This document shows positions 17,238-27,257 of a stretch of 64,000 bases of DNA, piece by piece. A program made the translations under genes and the position numbers. Position 1 is the first letter of the stretch. The number at the start of each line of letters is the position of its first letter. The DNA lies in contig CAVOXI010000001.1 in NCBI GenBank assembly GCA_963700395.1, positions 1,288,161 through 1,352,160 on the forward strand, read 5' to 3'. Source of the stretch: Prado023 sp963700395 (GTDB lineage: Bacteria; Actinomycetota; Actinomycetes; S36-B12; CAIYMF01). The notes beneath the pieces are model-generated. The model was not told the origin of the DNA. It saw only the letters and a list, made by a program, of their open reading frames with translations, and searched no databases.

Positions 17238-18542
17238 TCAGCGCAGGAGGACCAGGTCGTCGCGGTGCACGACCTCGCGCTCGTACTCGGGGCCGAGCTC
17301 GGCGGCGAGCTCCCGGGTCGAGCGCCCGAGGAGGGCCGGGAGCTCCACGGCGTCGTAGGCCACCAGCCCGCGGGCGACCAGCTGGCCGTCGGGGCCGACG
17401 AGGTCCACCGGGTCACGGGCGACGAAACCGCCGACCACATGCGTGATCCCCGCGGGCAGCAGCGAGGCGCCCCGATCCTGCAGGGCACGCACGGCTCCGG
17501 CGTCCAGGTGGATCTGGCCGAGGCTGGAGGTCGCGTGGGCAAGCCAGAGCATCCGTGAGGCCGATCGGTCGCCGGTTGCGTGGAAGTAGGTGCCGACCTG
17601 CTCGCCGGCCAGCGCACGTGCGGCGTTGCCCGCCGAGGTCAGGACAACAGGGATACCTGCCTCGGTGGCGATCCGGGCGGCCTCGACCTTGGTGCCCATC
17701 CCGCCCAGGCCGACGCCGGCGGTACCCGTCCCGCCGACCACGACGTCCTCAAGATCCGCGGCCGAGGCGATCTCGGGGATGAGTCGGCTGCCGCCCCGGT
17801 CTGGCGGCCCGTCGTAGAGGCCGTCGACGTCCGAGAGCAGGATCAGGGCGTCGGCACGAACGAGGTGCGCCACGAGCGCGGCGAGCCGGTCGTTGTCCCC
17901 GAAGCGGATCTCGGCGGTGGCCACGGTGTCGTTCTCGTTGACGATCGGCACCACATCGAGCTCGAGCAGCCGCTCCAGGGTGCGCTGGGCGTTGCGGTAG
18001 TGCGCGCGGCGGATCAGGTCGTCGGCGGTGAGAAGCACCTGGCCGACCGTGCGATCGTGCCGGGCGAAGGCGTCGTGGTAGTGGGCCATCAGGATGCCCT
18101 GGCCCACCGAAGCCGCTGCCTGGGCGGAGGCGAGGTCGCGCGGGCGCCGCCGCAGCCCCAGTGGCGCGATGCCCGTGGCGATGGCCCCGGAGGACACCAG
18201 GACCAGTTGCGCGCCCCGGCGACCGGCATCGCCCAGGGCGTCGACGAGGTCGTTGACTCGTGTGACGTCGATCCCTGCTGACACGCCCGCCAGGACAGAG
18301 GACCCATCGTGAGGCGCCGACTCGACCTCAGGCCCAGGGCGCGAGGCACGGGCGCGAGCCGTCCCACCGGCATCGGCGCGGTTGCCGCCACCGGGATCGG
18401 CCGTGGCAGCACTGCGGTTCGCGCCCCCGGCTGCCCCGCCGCCCCGAAGGGTCAATGACGATGAGCCGACCTTGACCACGACGCGCCGGGCAGCGCGGAT
18501 CACCTCACGTGGCGAGGCGGGTTGAGCCGGCGCGGGAACCAT
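17238..18542 (-). CDS. proB: Glutamate 5-kinase with an unusual low-complexity insertion
   Basis: ProB phosphorylates glutamate to start proline synthesis. The amino-acid kinase core is complete: VVVKVGSSSLT, LVLVSSGAIATGI, VPIVNENDTVATAEIRFGDN, LSDVDGLYDGPP and GGMGTKVEAARIA. A C-terminal PUA-like domain is present (residues about 330-430). Between the first strand and the helix beginning VTRVNDLVDAL there is an extra tract of about 55 Gly/Ala/Arg-rich residues, where most homologues have only a few. The frame stays open through it. The ATG overlaps the obg stop by one base (TGATG), so the two are coupled. Confidence 0.93.
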   Translation of the reverse strand: MVPAPAQPASPREVIRAARRVVVKVGSSSLTLRGGGAAGGANRSAATADPGGGNRADAGGTARARASRPGPEVESAPHDGSSVLAGVSAGIDVTRVNDLVDALGDAGRRGAQLVLVSSGAIATGIAPLGLRRRPRDLASAQAAASVGQGILMAHYHDAFARHDRTVGQVLLTADDLIRRAHYRNAQRTLERLLELDVVPIVNENDTVATAEIRFGDNDRLAALVAHLVRADALILLSDVDGLYDGPPDRGGSRLIPEIASAADLEDVVVGGTGTAGVGLGGMGTKVEAARIATEAGIPVVLTSAGNAARALAGEQVGTYFHATGDRSASRMLWLAHATSSLGQIHLDAGAVRALQDRGASLLPAGITHVVGGFVARDPVDLVGPDGQLVARGLVAYDAVELPALLGRSTRELAAELGPEYEREVVHRDDLVLLR

Positions 18543-20144
18543 CAGGACCCGTCCTCCCCCGCATCGCCAGCACTGCTCAGCTCCCCCTGATCAGCGGCCG
18601 TCGTCGGTGTCGGGTCGAACGTCGTCGTGCTCGGAGCAGCGCCCCCAGGAGCTGGCTCCGTATCCTGCCCACCGCCGGACGCCGCGGGGGCACGCCGGCG
18701 ATGTGTCGCCGGGCTCTCGTCCACCGGGTCCGGCGCCCAGCCGGCCTCCGGGTCCTCGCCGTCCTCGAGCTGCACCCGCGTGCGTCCGTGCTGGCGCGCC
18801 TCGGGCGCGAGGATGCGCTGGTCCTGTCCGCGGGGACCTGGTCCGGACCCCCGGACGGTCGGCTCCCAGTCGAACACGACGGAGTTCTCCTCCGGCCCGA
18901 TCCGGACCTCGTCGCCCGGCTTCGCGCCGAGGCGCACCAGGTCGTCCTCGACGCCGAGTCGCGCCAGGCGGTCGGCGAGGTAGCCCACCGCCTCGTCGTT
19001 GGAGAAGTCGGTCTGGCGGATCCAGCGCTCAGGGCGCGCGCCGCGCACGCGGAAGGCCTCGCCCTCGCGGAGCACCTCGTAGCCGGAGTCGTCCAGTGCC
19101 CGCGGCTGGATGACGATCCGCTCGGCGACCGGCATGGCTGTCGCCGAGCGCTGCTCGGAGACGATCCGCCCCATCGCGAACGACAGCTCGCGCAAGCCCT
19201 CGTGGGAGACCGCGGAGACGCTGAACACCGGCAGGCCGCGCGCCTCGAGATCGGCCCGCACCAGCTCGGCGAGCTCGCGGGCCTCGGGGACGTCGATCTT
19301 GTTCAGCACCACGAGACGCGGTCGGTCAGCCAGTCCCCCGTACTCGGCGAGCTCGGCCTCGATGACGTCGAGGTCGCTCATCGGATCCCTGTCGGGTTCG
19401 AGCGTCGCGCAGTCCAGGACGTGGACCAGCGCGGCGCAGCGCTCGACGTGGCGCAGGAACTCCAGGCCCAGGCCCTTGCCCTGCGACGCCCCGGGGATCA
19501 GCCCGGGCACGTCGGCGACCGTGAACACCGTGGACCCGGCGGTGACGACACCCAGGTTGGGCACGAGGGTCGTGAACGGGTAGTCGGCGATCTTCGGGAC
19601 GCGCCGAGGACATCGCCGCGATCAGCGAGGACTTCCCGGCGCTCGGGTACCCGACGAGGCCGATGTCGGCCACCGTCTTGAGCTCGAGGATGACCGTGAC
19701 CTCATCCCCCGGCTCACCGAGCAGGGCGAAGCCGGGCGCCTTGCGCCGGGCAGAGGCCAGCGCAGCGTTGCCCAACCCACCACGACCGCCCCGGGCGATC
19801 ACGACGGACGCGCCGGGCACCGGCAGGTCGGCCAGGACCTCGCCGTCGACCGTGAGCACCGTGCCGACCGGGACGGGCAGCACCACGTCGGAACCGTTGG
19901 CGCCGTTGCGGTGCCCGCCCTGACCCGGGACGCCGTTCGTGGCGCGCCGGTGCGGGGAGTGGTGGTAGTCCAGAAGGCTCGGAGTACCGGGGTCTGCCAG
20001 CAGGATCACGTCCCCACCCCGACCCCCGTTGCCGCCGTCGGGTCCGCCGAGGGGCTTGAACTTCTCCTTGTGCACGGAGGCGCACCCATGCCCGCCGTTG
20101 CCGGCGGTGGCGTGGATCACCACCTGGTCGACGAATGTCGCCAT
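18542..20144 (-). CDS. obg: GTPase Obg/CgtA with one-base frameshift
   Basis: Obg is an essential ribosome-associated GTPase. The glycine-rich Obg fold begins MATFVDQVVIHATAGNGGHG. The G1 motif is GYPSAGKSS, G3 is DVPGLIPGAS and G4 is NKID. A C-terminal OCT domain (residues about 340-425) and a Pro/Ala-rich tail follow. The frame breaks at 19596-19598. Removing one C from a CCC run restores the conserved text SARP-KIADYPFTTLVPNLG exactly, so a sequencing insertion is very likely. It follows rplU-rpmA as usual and overlaps proB by one base. Confidence 0.95.
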
Positions 20145-20203
20145 GGGCCCATCTCCTCTCGTGCAGTTGGTGCGGTTGTCCCCCTCCCGCTGGCCCTCCC
20201 GAA

Positions 20204-20243
20204 GGGGTCAGACCGTCCACGTCGTCCGGGAGGTTCTGACCCC
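20204..20243 (-). terminator. Hairpin between rpmA and obg
   Basis: The arms GGGGTCAGACC and GGTTCTGACCCC pair almost perfectly around a loop of about 17 bases, some 90 bases after rpmA and 60 bases before obg. It could be a terminator or attenuator that lowers obg expression relative to the ribosomal proteins. Confidence 0.6.
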
Positions 20244-20333
20244 TGCGAGAGGGGTGCCGCCGGGGCTGGCTGGAGGGTGGAAATGGCAGGAGGCGAGCCC
20301 AACCGGGCCCGCCTCCGCTGAAGTGGTCCGGCC

Positions 20334-20594
20334 TCAGGCAGCCGGGACCTCGACGATGTTGATGACGCGACGTCCACGCGCTGTGCCGAACTGCACGGCG
20401 CCCGGGGCGAGGGCGAACAGCGTGTCGTCGCCACCGCGGCCGACGTTCTCGCCGGGGTGGAAGTGCGTGCCACGCTGGCGGATGAGGATCTCGCCGGCCT
20501 TGACGACCTGGCCGCCGAAGCGCTTCACGCCGAGGCGCTGCGCGTTCGAGTCGCGACCGTTGCGCGTGCTGGATGCACCCTTCTTATGAGCCAT
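20334..20594 (-). CDS. rpmA: 50S ribosomal protein L27
   Basis: The 86-residue protein has the L27 pattern: MAHKKGASSTRNGRDSNAQR, LGVKRFGGQ, GEILIRQRGTHFHPGENVG and GDDTLFAL. L27 reaches the peptidyl-transferase centre with its N-terminus. It lies four bases downstream of rplU and has no N-terminal extension needing cleavage. Confidence 0.98.
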   Translation of the reverse strand: MAHKKGASSTRNGRDSNAQRLGVKRFGGQVVKAGEILIRQRGTHFHPGENVGRGGDDTLFALAPGAVQFGTARGRRVINIVEVPAA

Positions 20595-20598
20595 GAGG

Positions 20599-20913
20599 TC
20601 ACTTCCCGCTCTCGATGCCGGTGACGCGCAGCTGGGTGAGGGCCTGACGGTGGCCCTGGTGCTTGCGGTACCCGGTCTTGTTCTTGTACTTGAGGATCTC
20701 GATCTTCGGGCCCTTGGTGTGGGCCAGGACCTCCGCGGACACGGTCACGCCGGCCAGCGTCTCGGAGTCCGAGGTGACAGTCGCCCCGTCCACGAGCAGC
20801 AGCGCGGGCAGCACCACATTGTCGCCGGGCTCGGCGGAGACGCGGTCGGTCTCGATGACGTCGCCGACGGCGACCTTCTCCTGGCGGCCGCCGGAGCGGA
20901 CAATGGCGTACAC
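20599..20913 (-). CDS. rplU: 50S ribosomal protein L21
   Basis: L21 binds 23S rRNA. The protein is 104 residues from the GTG at 20913 and begins YAIVRSGGRQEKVAVGD, as in homologues. GPKIEILKYKNKTGYRKHQG is the conserved C-terminal part. The GTG at 20913 is chosen over the one at 20922 because AGGAG at 20922-20926 is eight bases upstream of it and would otherwise overlap the start. Confidence 0.97.
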   Translation of the reverse strand: MYAIVRSGGRQEKVAVGDVIETDRVSAEPGDNVVLPALLLVDGATVTSDSETLAGVTVSAEVLAHTKGPKIEILKYKNKTGYRKHQGHRQALTQLRVTGIESGK

Positions 20914-21025
20914 GGGTGGCACTCCTGAGTTGGTTCGGGGCTGGACGCACCCGCAATACGGGCACGCACATGCGTGCGGCGCTCGCGCGCCAGGGTTCTA
21001 GGGTACGGAGCCGACTGGCATGCGG

Positions 21026-24000
21026 TCAAACCGCGTCCACCCGGTCGGGGTCATCGCTGTGCTCGTGTCCGCCACCGGAGTCAGGCGAGCCCTCCTGGTC
21101 CGGGAGCTCGTGGACCTGCTCGTAGGCCGGCTGCGGCTGCCCACCCTCCTCGTGGGACTCGGGAACGTCAGCAGCTGCCTGCTCGTGAGCATCGGGGTCG
21201 GCGTGCTCCGGCTCGCCGCCGGTCTCGCCGTGCTCATGCTCGACGGGCTCGAGCGGCTCCACGTCGTGGTGCAGATCCACGGACTCGAGGGGCTCGAGGT
21301 CCTGGTCCAGATCCACCTGCTCGAGCGGCGGTCGTGGTCCTGCCGTGCTCCACGTGCTCGACGTGCTCGACGGCTCGAGGTCCTCCGTCCCGACGTGCTC
21401 GACGTCTGGTGCTCGAGCGGCTCGACGTCCCCGTGCTCGACGTCGGCGCTCCGTCCCGGCGTTGTCGCGCTCCTCGTGCTCGACGTGACCGTGCTCGTCG
21501 AACCTCGGCGGCGGCGGGGTCCTGCCCGTCTGCTTGCCGCCCAGGACGGCGGGAGCGAGCGGCTTGACAGCCCGGCGCCCACCCCGATCGCGTCGGTTGT
21601 TGCCCTCCTCGGCAGGCTGGTGGTCGACGATCCCGACCGGCTCTGCGGACACGATGTGCCCGCGTCCGGCGCAGTGCTCGCACTGGGTGGAGAACACTTC
21701 GAGCAGGCCCTGCCCGATGCGCTTGCGGGTCATCTGGACCAGCCCGAGCGAGGTGACCTCGGCCACCTGGTGCTTGGTCCGGTCGCGTCCGAGGCACTCG
21801 ACGAGCCGCCGCAGGACGAGGTCGCGGTTGCTCTCCAGCACCATGTCGATGAAGTCGACGACGATGATCCCGCCGATGTCACGCAGCCTCAGCTGGCGCA
21901 CGATCTCCTCAGCGGCCTCGAGGTTGTTCTTGGTGACGGTCTCCTCGAGGTTGCCGCCCTGCCCGGTGAACTTGCCGGTGTTCACGTCGACCACCGTCAT
22001 CGCCTCGGTGCGGTCGATCACCAGGGAGCCGCCCGAGGGCAGCCAGACCTTGCGGTCCAGTGCCTTGGCCAGCTGCTCGTCGATCCGGTGCGAGGCGTAG
22101 AGATCGCTCGGCTCGACCCACTTCTCCAGCTTGGGCAGGAGGTCCGGGGCGACCCATCCGATGTAGTCGCTGAGGGTCTGCCACGTGCTGTCGCCCTGGA
22201 CGAGCAGCGTCGTGAAGTCCTCGTTGAAGATGTCGCGGACGACCTTGATGGCGAGGTCCGGCTCGCCGTAGAGCAGCGACGGCGCCGAGGCCGACTTCGT
22301 CTTCTTGGTGATGTCGGCCCACTGCGCGGCCAGGCGGGTCACGTCCGCGGTGAGCTGCTCCTCGGTGGCGCCCTCGGCCGCCGTGCGCACGATCACGCCG
22401 GCACCGCTGGGGACGACGTCCTTGAGGATCGACTTGAGACGCGAGCGCTCGGTGTCGGGCAGCTTGCGCGAGATCCCGGTCATCGAGCCCTCGGGCACGT
22501 AGACCAGGAAGCGCCCCGGCAGCGAGATCTGGCTGGTCAGGCGGGCTCCCTTGTGGCCGATCGGGTCCTTGGTGACCTGGACGAGCACGGGATCCCCGGA
22601 CTTCAATGCCAGCTCGATGCGCTTCGGCTGGCCCTCGAGGCCGGCGGCCTCCCAGTTGACCTCACCGGCGTAGAGCACGGCGTTGCGACCGCGGCCGATG
22701 TCGACGAAGGCGGCCTCCATCGAGGGCAGGACGTTCTGCACCTTGCCGAGGTACACGTTGCCCACCATGGACGACGACTCGGCGCGGTTGACGTAGTGCT
22801 CGACGAGGATGCCGTCCTCGAGGACGGCGATCTGGGTGCGGTCGCCGTGCTCGCGGACGCACATCACGCGGTTGACGGCCTCGCGACGTGCGAGGAACTC
22901 CGCCTCGGTCAGGATCGGGGCCCGCCGGCGTCCGGCCTCGCGACCATCGCGCCGGCGCTGCTTCTTGGCCTCGATGCGCGTGCTGCCCCGCACCGAGGTG
23001 ATCTCGTCCTTGGGTCGGCGCGCCTCGCGGACCTTGACCACGGTGTTCGGCGGATCCTCGGAGGACAGGTCCTCCATCTCCTCGGCGACTCCGGCGCGAC
23101 GGCGCCGACGACGCCGGCGGCGGGCGCTCGAGGACTCCGAGCCCTCGCCACCCTCGGCTGAGTCGTCGTCCTCGGTGGAGTCGTCATCGGACTCGTCCGA
23201 CGCCGCGACGGCCCTGGAACCACCGCGGCTCCGGGCGCCGCCCTGGTCATCAGACGACTCACCCTCGTCCTCCGGCCCGTCCTCGGCGGACTCGTCCTCG
23301 GCAGACCCGTTGTCCTCCCCGGCGCCCGGGCCACCGCGGCGACGGCGGCGACCGCCCCGGCGACGACGCCGACGTGGGGCCCCCTCGTCGTCGCGGTCGT
23401 CCTCACGATCCTCGGCCTCGCCGTCGGTGTCAGTGGCCGTGCCTGCGTCGCTGTCGACGGCCTGGCCGCGGGCCGTCTGGGCCGGCCGCCCATCCGACCC
23501 CACCGATGCCTCATCGTCGACCTCGTCGGGCGCCTCCAGCTCGACCGCGTCGGCCGCCGCCTGTGGGCGCCTGCGTCGACGCACCGCCCGGGTCTGGTCC
23601 GGGGCCTGGAACAGCGCCACGACTGGAACCTCTGCCGGCTGCACCACCGGCGGGGCCTCGGGCTCCGGCTCCGCGGAGAACGCGACAGTGGTCACGCCGC
23701 GGGTTGCGCGACGGGAGCGGCGCGCGCCCGGGGCGTCGGACCGCTCCGTGGGGGGCTCGGGCGCGTCGACCGACTCGGGGGCCGGCTCTGCAACGGGCTC
23801 GGGAACAGTCTCGGCAGGCGCGTCAACGGTCGCGTCGACATCGTCGACAACCGACTCGGCGACCTCCGGGACTTCCTGCTCGGCCGGCTCCACCTCGACC
23901 TCGGTGGGCTCGACGTCGGGCTCGGCCTCGGCCTCCTGCTCGGCCGGCACCTCCTGTGCGGAGGCGACGAACAGCTCGGCCTGCTCGCTCTCCGGGACCA

Positions 24001-24122
24001 CGGCAGGCGGGCCCGCGGGCCGACTGGCAGCGCGTCGGCGGCGACGCGGCGGGACTGCGACGGGCTCCTCGCCACCGATCATGGATCTCGGTGGTGGGCT
24101 GCTGATCCTGCTCGTCGACCAT
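21026..24122 (-). CDS. rng: Ribonuclease E/G with long acidic and arginine-rich extensions
   Basis: This endoribonuclease processes rRNA and mRNA. The catalytic core (about residues 420-860) has the S1 entry (NVYLGKVQNVLPSMEAAFVD), the metal site DVNTGKFTG, IIVVDFIDM, and the zinc-link CEHCAGRG. Upstream is a tail of about 400 residues with Glu/Pro and Arg clusters; downstream is an acidic His/Glu-rich tail. The ATG at 24122 (MVDEQDQQPTTEI) has a GAGGAGA site. It joins the main frame only if one extra base near 24078-24082 is removed; otherwise translation would start at a weak internal ATG. The His/Glu tail (21,330-21,480) may also carry small shifts. It precedes rplU, as usual. Confidence 0.92.
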
Positions 24123-24461
24123 GGCGGTCTCCTCACGAGTACCGCGCAGCGATCACCGCCACGCAGTTCCCTGCGTATGGCCGAACCGTGCACGCACGTT
24201 CCGGCGAAGCCTCTGGTGCCGCCCGTGGTGCGCACGTGGAGCGTGCATCGACCCCGGGCTCCGCGCTGTCAGCGGGCCCGACTGGTGACGAAATCCGCCC
24301 ACAGCCGGTCGCGGCCTGACCGCTCCCTGTGCCAGCTCACGGCGGCACGTAGGGCCTCGGTCGGTGCGACGCATCGAACACGGGCCACCCCGATGACGGG
24401 GTGACTGTGGCGAATTATGCCACAGGGGGTGTCACAGGGCACGCAACGACGCAGGGCGACG
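24123..24461. other. Intergenic region upstream of rng
   Basis: About 340 bases without a gene. It separates rng from the TIGR03936-like gene and must carry the rng promoter. A 6-bp stem hairpin lies at its right end (see next entry). I see nothing else reliable. Confidence 0.5.
24406..24424 (-). terminator. Small hairpin after the TIGR03936-like gene
   Basis: TGTGGC and GCCACA flank the AT-rich loop GAATTAT about 40 bases after the stop of the leftward gene. It is a weak terminator candidate. Confidence 0.35.
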
Positions 24462-25215
24462 TCACACGGCAGCGTGCTCCGGGGCCGCCCGGTCGACGGC
24501 CAGCGGATCGCCCACCAGCCCGTCTGCCGTGAGCGGGCCCTGCGCCAGGCGGGTGGATCGAGCCGGGTCCGAGGTGGTCAACCCGCCGATCTCCCGCAGG
24601 GCGACCAGGATCTCCTCGGGCCGCACCGTGGGCGTCACGTTGGCCACGGTCACCTCGAGCACGGCGCCGAGCGGTCCGCCGTCGCCGACCTCGCCGACCA
24701 GCAGCGCGGGACGCAGGTCGAGGGTGCGCAGGCCCTGCTTCATCATCCGCTGCACGGGAACGGCCTCGGCGTCGCTGACCCGCTGCCACGCCTGCCCGAG
24801 TCCCTCAGCGTCGGCGCCGGGGACCTCGATGCGCCATCGGCTGGCCTGCAGCCGGTTGACCAGGTCGGGGGTGCGGGCCTCCACGACCTCGATGACATCC
24901 AGGCCCGGGGGCAGGGCGTCGTCGAGCTCCGCCGCGCAGGGCCTCGGGGTCGCAGCGCCGCACCACGCCGATCTCGACGTACTCAGCCTCGCTGGCCGAC
25001 CCGGTGGGGGCCGAGTTCGCGTAGGAGATCTTCGGGTGCGGCGAGAACCCCGCCGAGTAGGCCATCGGGACCCGGGCGCGGCGCAGCGCCCGCTCCAGGG
25101 CCCGCTGGAAGTCGCGGTGCGAGGAGAAGCGCAGCGGGCCACGCTTTGCGTAACGGATGCGCAGCTTCTGGACCGCGGGGACGATCTCCCGGTCCGGGGA
25201 ACGGTGTGCGGCCAT
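24462..25215 (-). CDS. TIGR03936/DUF2344 radical-SAM-linked protein with one-base frameshift
   Basis: About 250 codons. The N-terminus contains LRIRYAKRGPLRFSSHRDFQ and MAYSAGFSPHPKISYANSAP, the signature of the family found beside TIGR03960 radical-SAM proteins. Function in the cell is unknown; it may help modify RNA. The frame changes near 24933, where one extra G separates CDPEALR from AELDDALPPG. The gene starts where the upstream radical-SAM gene ends, with one-base overlap, so the two are coupled. Confidence 0.85.
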
Positions 25216-27197
25216 CAGGCCTCCACCCGCGAGGGGACCGCAGGCAGCGGCAGCAGCACGGCCTCGCCGGGCCCGACCTGGATCTGCGTGCCGAGGTGGT
25301 CACAGACCCCGCAGTCGAAGCACGGGGTCCAGCGGCAGTCCTCGACCTCTCCCCCGGCCAGCGCGTCCTCCCAGTCCTGCCACAGCCAGTCGCGGTCCAG
25401 GCCGGAGTCGAGGTGGTCCCAGGGCAGGACCTCGTTCTGCTCCCGCTCGCGCGTCGTGTACCAGCCGACGTCGACCGGCGAGTCGGCCAGGGCGCGCTCT
25501 GCAGCGGTCATCCACCGGTCGAAGGAGAAGTGCTCGCTCCAGCCGTCGAACCGGGCGCCGTCGCGCCACGCCTCCAGGATCACCCTGCCAACGCGGCGGT
25601 CGCCACGTGAGAGGAGCCCCTCGACGATCCCCGGACGCCCGTCGTGGTACCGGAATCCGATCGCCTTGCCGTAGTTGCGGTCGTTGCGGATCTCATCACG
25701 CAGGGCGTGCAGGCGCCGGTCGGTGCTCTCGTGGTCGAGCTGGGCGGCCCACTGGAAGGGCGTGTGCGGCTTCGGGACGAACCCGCCGATCGACACCGTG
25801 CACCGGATGTCGCGGGTGCCAGAAGCCTCACGCCCCGCCTTGATCACGTTCTTCGCCAGCTCCGCGATCTGCAGGACGTCCTCGTCGGTCTCGGTCGGCA
25901 GCCCGCACATGAAGTACAGCTTCACCTGCCGCCAGCCCGCGGAGTAGGCCGCGGTCACCGTGCTGATCAGGTCCTCCTCGGTGACCATCTTGTTGATCAC
26001 CTGGCGCATCCGCTCGCTGCCACCCTCGGGGGCGAAGGTGAGCCCGGAGCGGCGGCCGTTGCGCGACAGCTCGTTGGCGAGGTCGATGTTGAAGGCGTCC
26101 ACCCGGGTGCTCGGCAGCGACAGCGCCACCTGCTCCGACTCGTACCGGTCGGCCAGGCCCTTGGAGAGCTCGGCGATCTCCGAGTGGTCGGCGCTGCTCA
26201 GCGAGAGCATCCCGACCTCCTCGAAGCCGGTCTTGCGCAGGCCGTTCTCGATCATCTCGCCGAGCACCTCGGTCGAGCGCTCGCGCACCGGCCGGGTGAT
26301 CATTCCCGCCTGGCAGAACCGGCAGCCGCGGGTGCAGCCGCGGAAGATCTCCACGCTCAGTCGCTCGTGGACGGTCTCGGCCAGCGGAACCAGCGGCTCC
26401 TTCGGGTACGGCCACTCGTCGAGGTCCATCAGCGTGTGCTTGGCCACCCGCCACGGTGCGGCGGTGTTGGTCGGCACGACGCGGCCGATCCGGCCGTCGG
26501 GCAGGTACTCCACGTCGTAGAACGCCGGGATGTAGGCCACCCCGCTGGTCGCAAGCCGCTCGAGCAGCGCCTGGCGCAGGGCCGTGCCGTTGGCCACCTC
26601 GCCGAAGCCGGGGTTGTCGGCCTTGAACGCGCGCACGATCTCGCTGATCGCCAGCACCGCCTCCTCACCGTCGCCGAGGACGACGACATCGACGAAGTCC
26701 GCGACCGGCTCGGGGTTGAACGCGGCGTGCCCGCCCATCACCACCAGCGGGTGATGGTCGCCGCGCTCGCGGGCCATCAGGGGGATCCCGGCGAGGTCCA
26801 GGCTGGTGAGCATGTTGGTGTAGCCCAGCTCGGTGGAGAACGAGACGCCGATCAGGTCGAACGCCCCCAGAGGGCGGTGGCCGTCCACGGTGAACGCCGG
26901 GATCCCACGCTCGCGCATCAGGGCCTCGAGGTCGGGCCACACGGAGTAGGTGCGCTGCGCGAGCACGCCGTCGGCCTCGTTGAGCACCTCGTAGAGGATC
27001 TGCACGCCCTGGTTGGGCAGCCCCACCTCATAGGCGTCCGGGTACATCAGCGCCCACCGGACCCGGGCGGCGTCCCAGTCCTTCGTCGCGGCGTTCAGCT
27101 CCCCGCCGATGTACTGCACAGGCTTGCTCACCCTGGGCAGCACCAGCTCGAGCTGGTCGAACACGGGCGTGCTGGAACGGCTCGACGCTTCACGCAT
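25215..27197 (-). CDS. TIGR03960-family B12-binding radical SAM protein
   Basis: The 660-residue protein has a B12-binding-like N-terminal half (LIGVSFSTELGYTNML, VVMGGHAAFNPEPVADFVD) followed by a radical-SAM core. Its iron-sulfur cluster cysteines are in RGCTRGCRFCQAGM, and TFAPEGGSERMR is in the barrel. A C-terminal Cys cluster (CRWTPCFDCGVCDH) may bind a second metal centre. The family's substrate is not established; its fixed partner is the DUF2344 gene that follows. A TACCCT box lies six bases before the ATG, as for other leaderless starts here. Confidence 0.92.
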   Translation of the reverse strand: MREASSRSSTPVFDQLELVLPRVSKPVQYIGGELNAATKDWDAARVRWALMYPDAYEVGLPNQGVQILYEVLNEADGVLAQRTYSVWPDLEALMRERGIPAFTVDGHRPLGAFDLIGVSFSTELGYTNMLTSLDLAGIPLMARERGDHHPLVVMGGHAAFNPEPVADFVDVVVLGDGEEAVLAISEIVRAFKADNPGFGEVANGTALRQALLERLATSGVAYIPAFYDVEYLPDGRIGRVVPTNTAAPWRVAKHTLMDLDEWPYPKEPLVPLAETVHERLSVEIFRGCTRGCRFCQAGMITRPVRERSTEVLGEMIENGLRKTGFEEVGMLSLSSADHSEIAELSKGLADRYESEQVALSLPSTRVDAFNIDLANELSRNGRRSGLTFAPEGGSERMRQVINKMVTEEDLISTVTAAYSAGWRQVKLYFMCGLPTETDEDVLQIAELAKNVIKAGREASGTRDIRCTVSIGGFVPKPHTPFQWAAQLDHESTDRRLHALRDEIRNDRNYGKAIGFRYHDGRPGIVEGLLSRGDRRVGRVILEAWRDGARFDGWSEHFSFDRWMTAAERALADSPVDVGWYTTREREQNEVLPWDHLDSGLDRDWLWQDWEDALAGGEVEDCRWTPCFDCGVCDHLGTQIQVGPGEAVLLPLPAVPSRVEA

Positions 27198-27203
27198 TCG
27201 TCA

Positions 27204-27209
27204 AGGGTA
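27204..27209 (-). promoter_or_regulatory. Candidate -10 box of leaderless radical-SAM transcript
   Basis: TACCCT on the minus strand ends six bases before the start codon at 27197. Confidence 0.4.
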
Positions 27210-27257
27210 GACCGGATCCGTGGATCCGCCCCTGTCGCGAAGCCTGCGGCAGCCGCG

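Noticed and set aside
21020..23161. Open frame of about 713 codons on the plus strand over rng
   Set aside because: Opposite the conserved RNase E/G core; no motif of its own.
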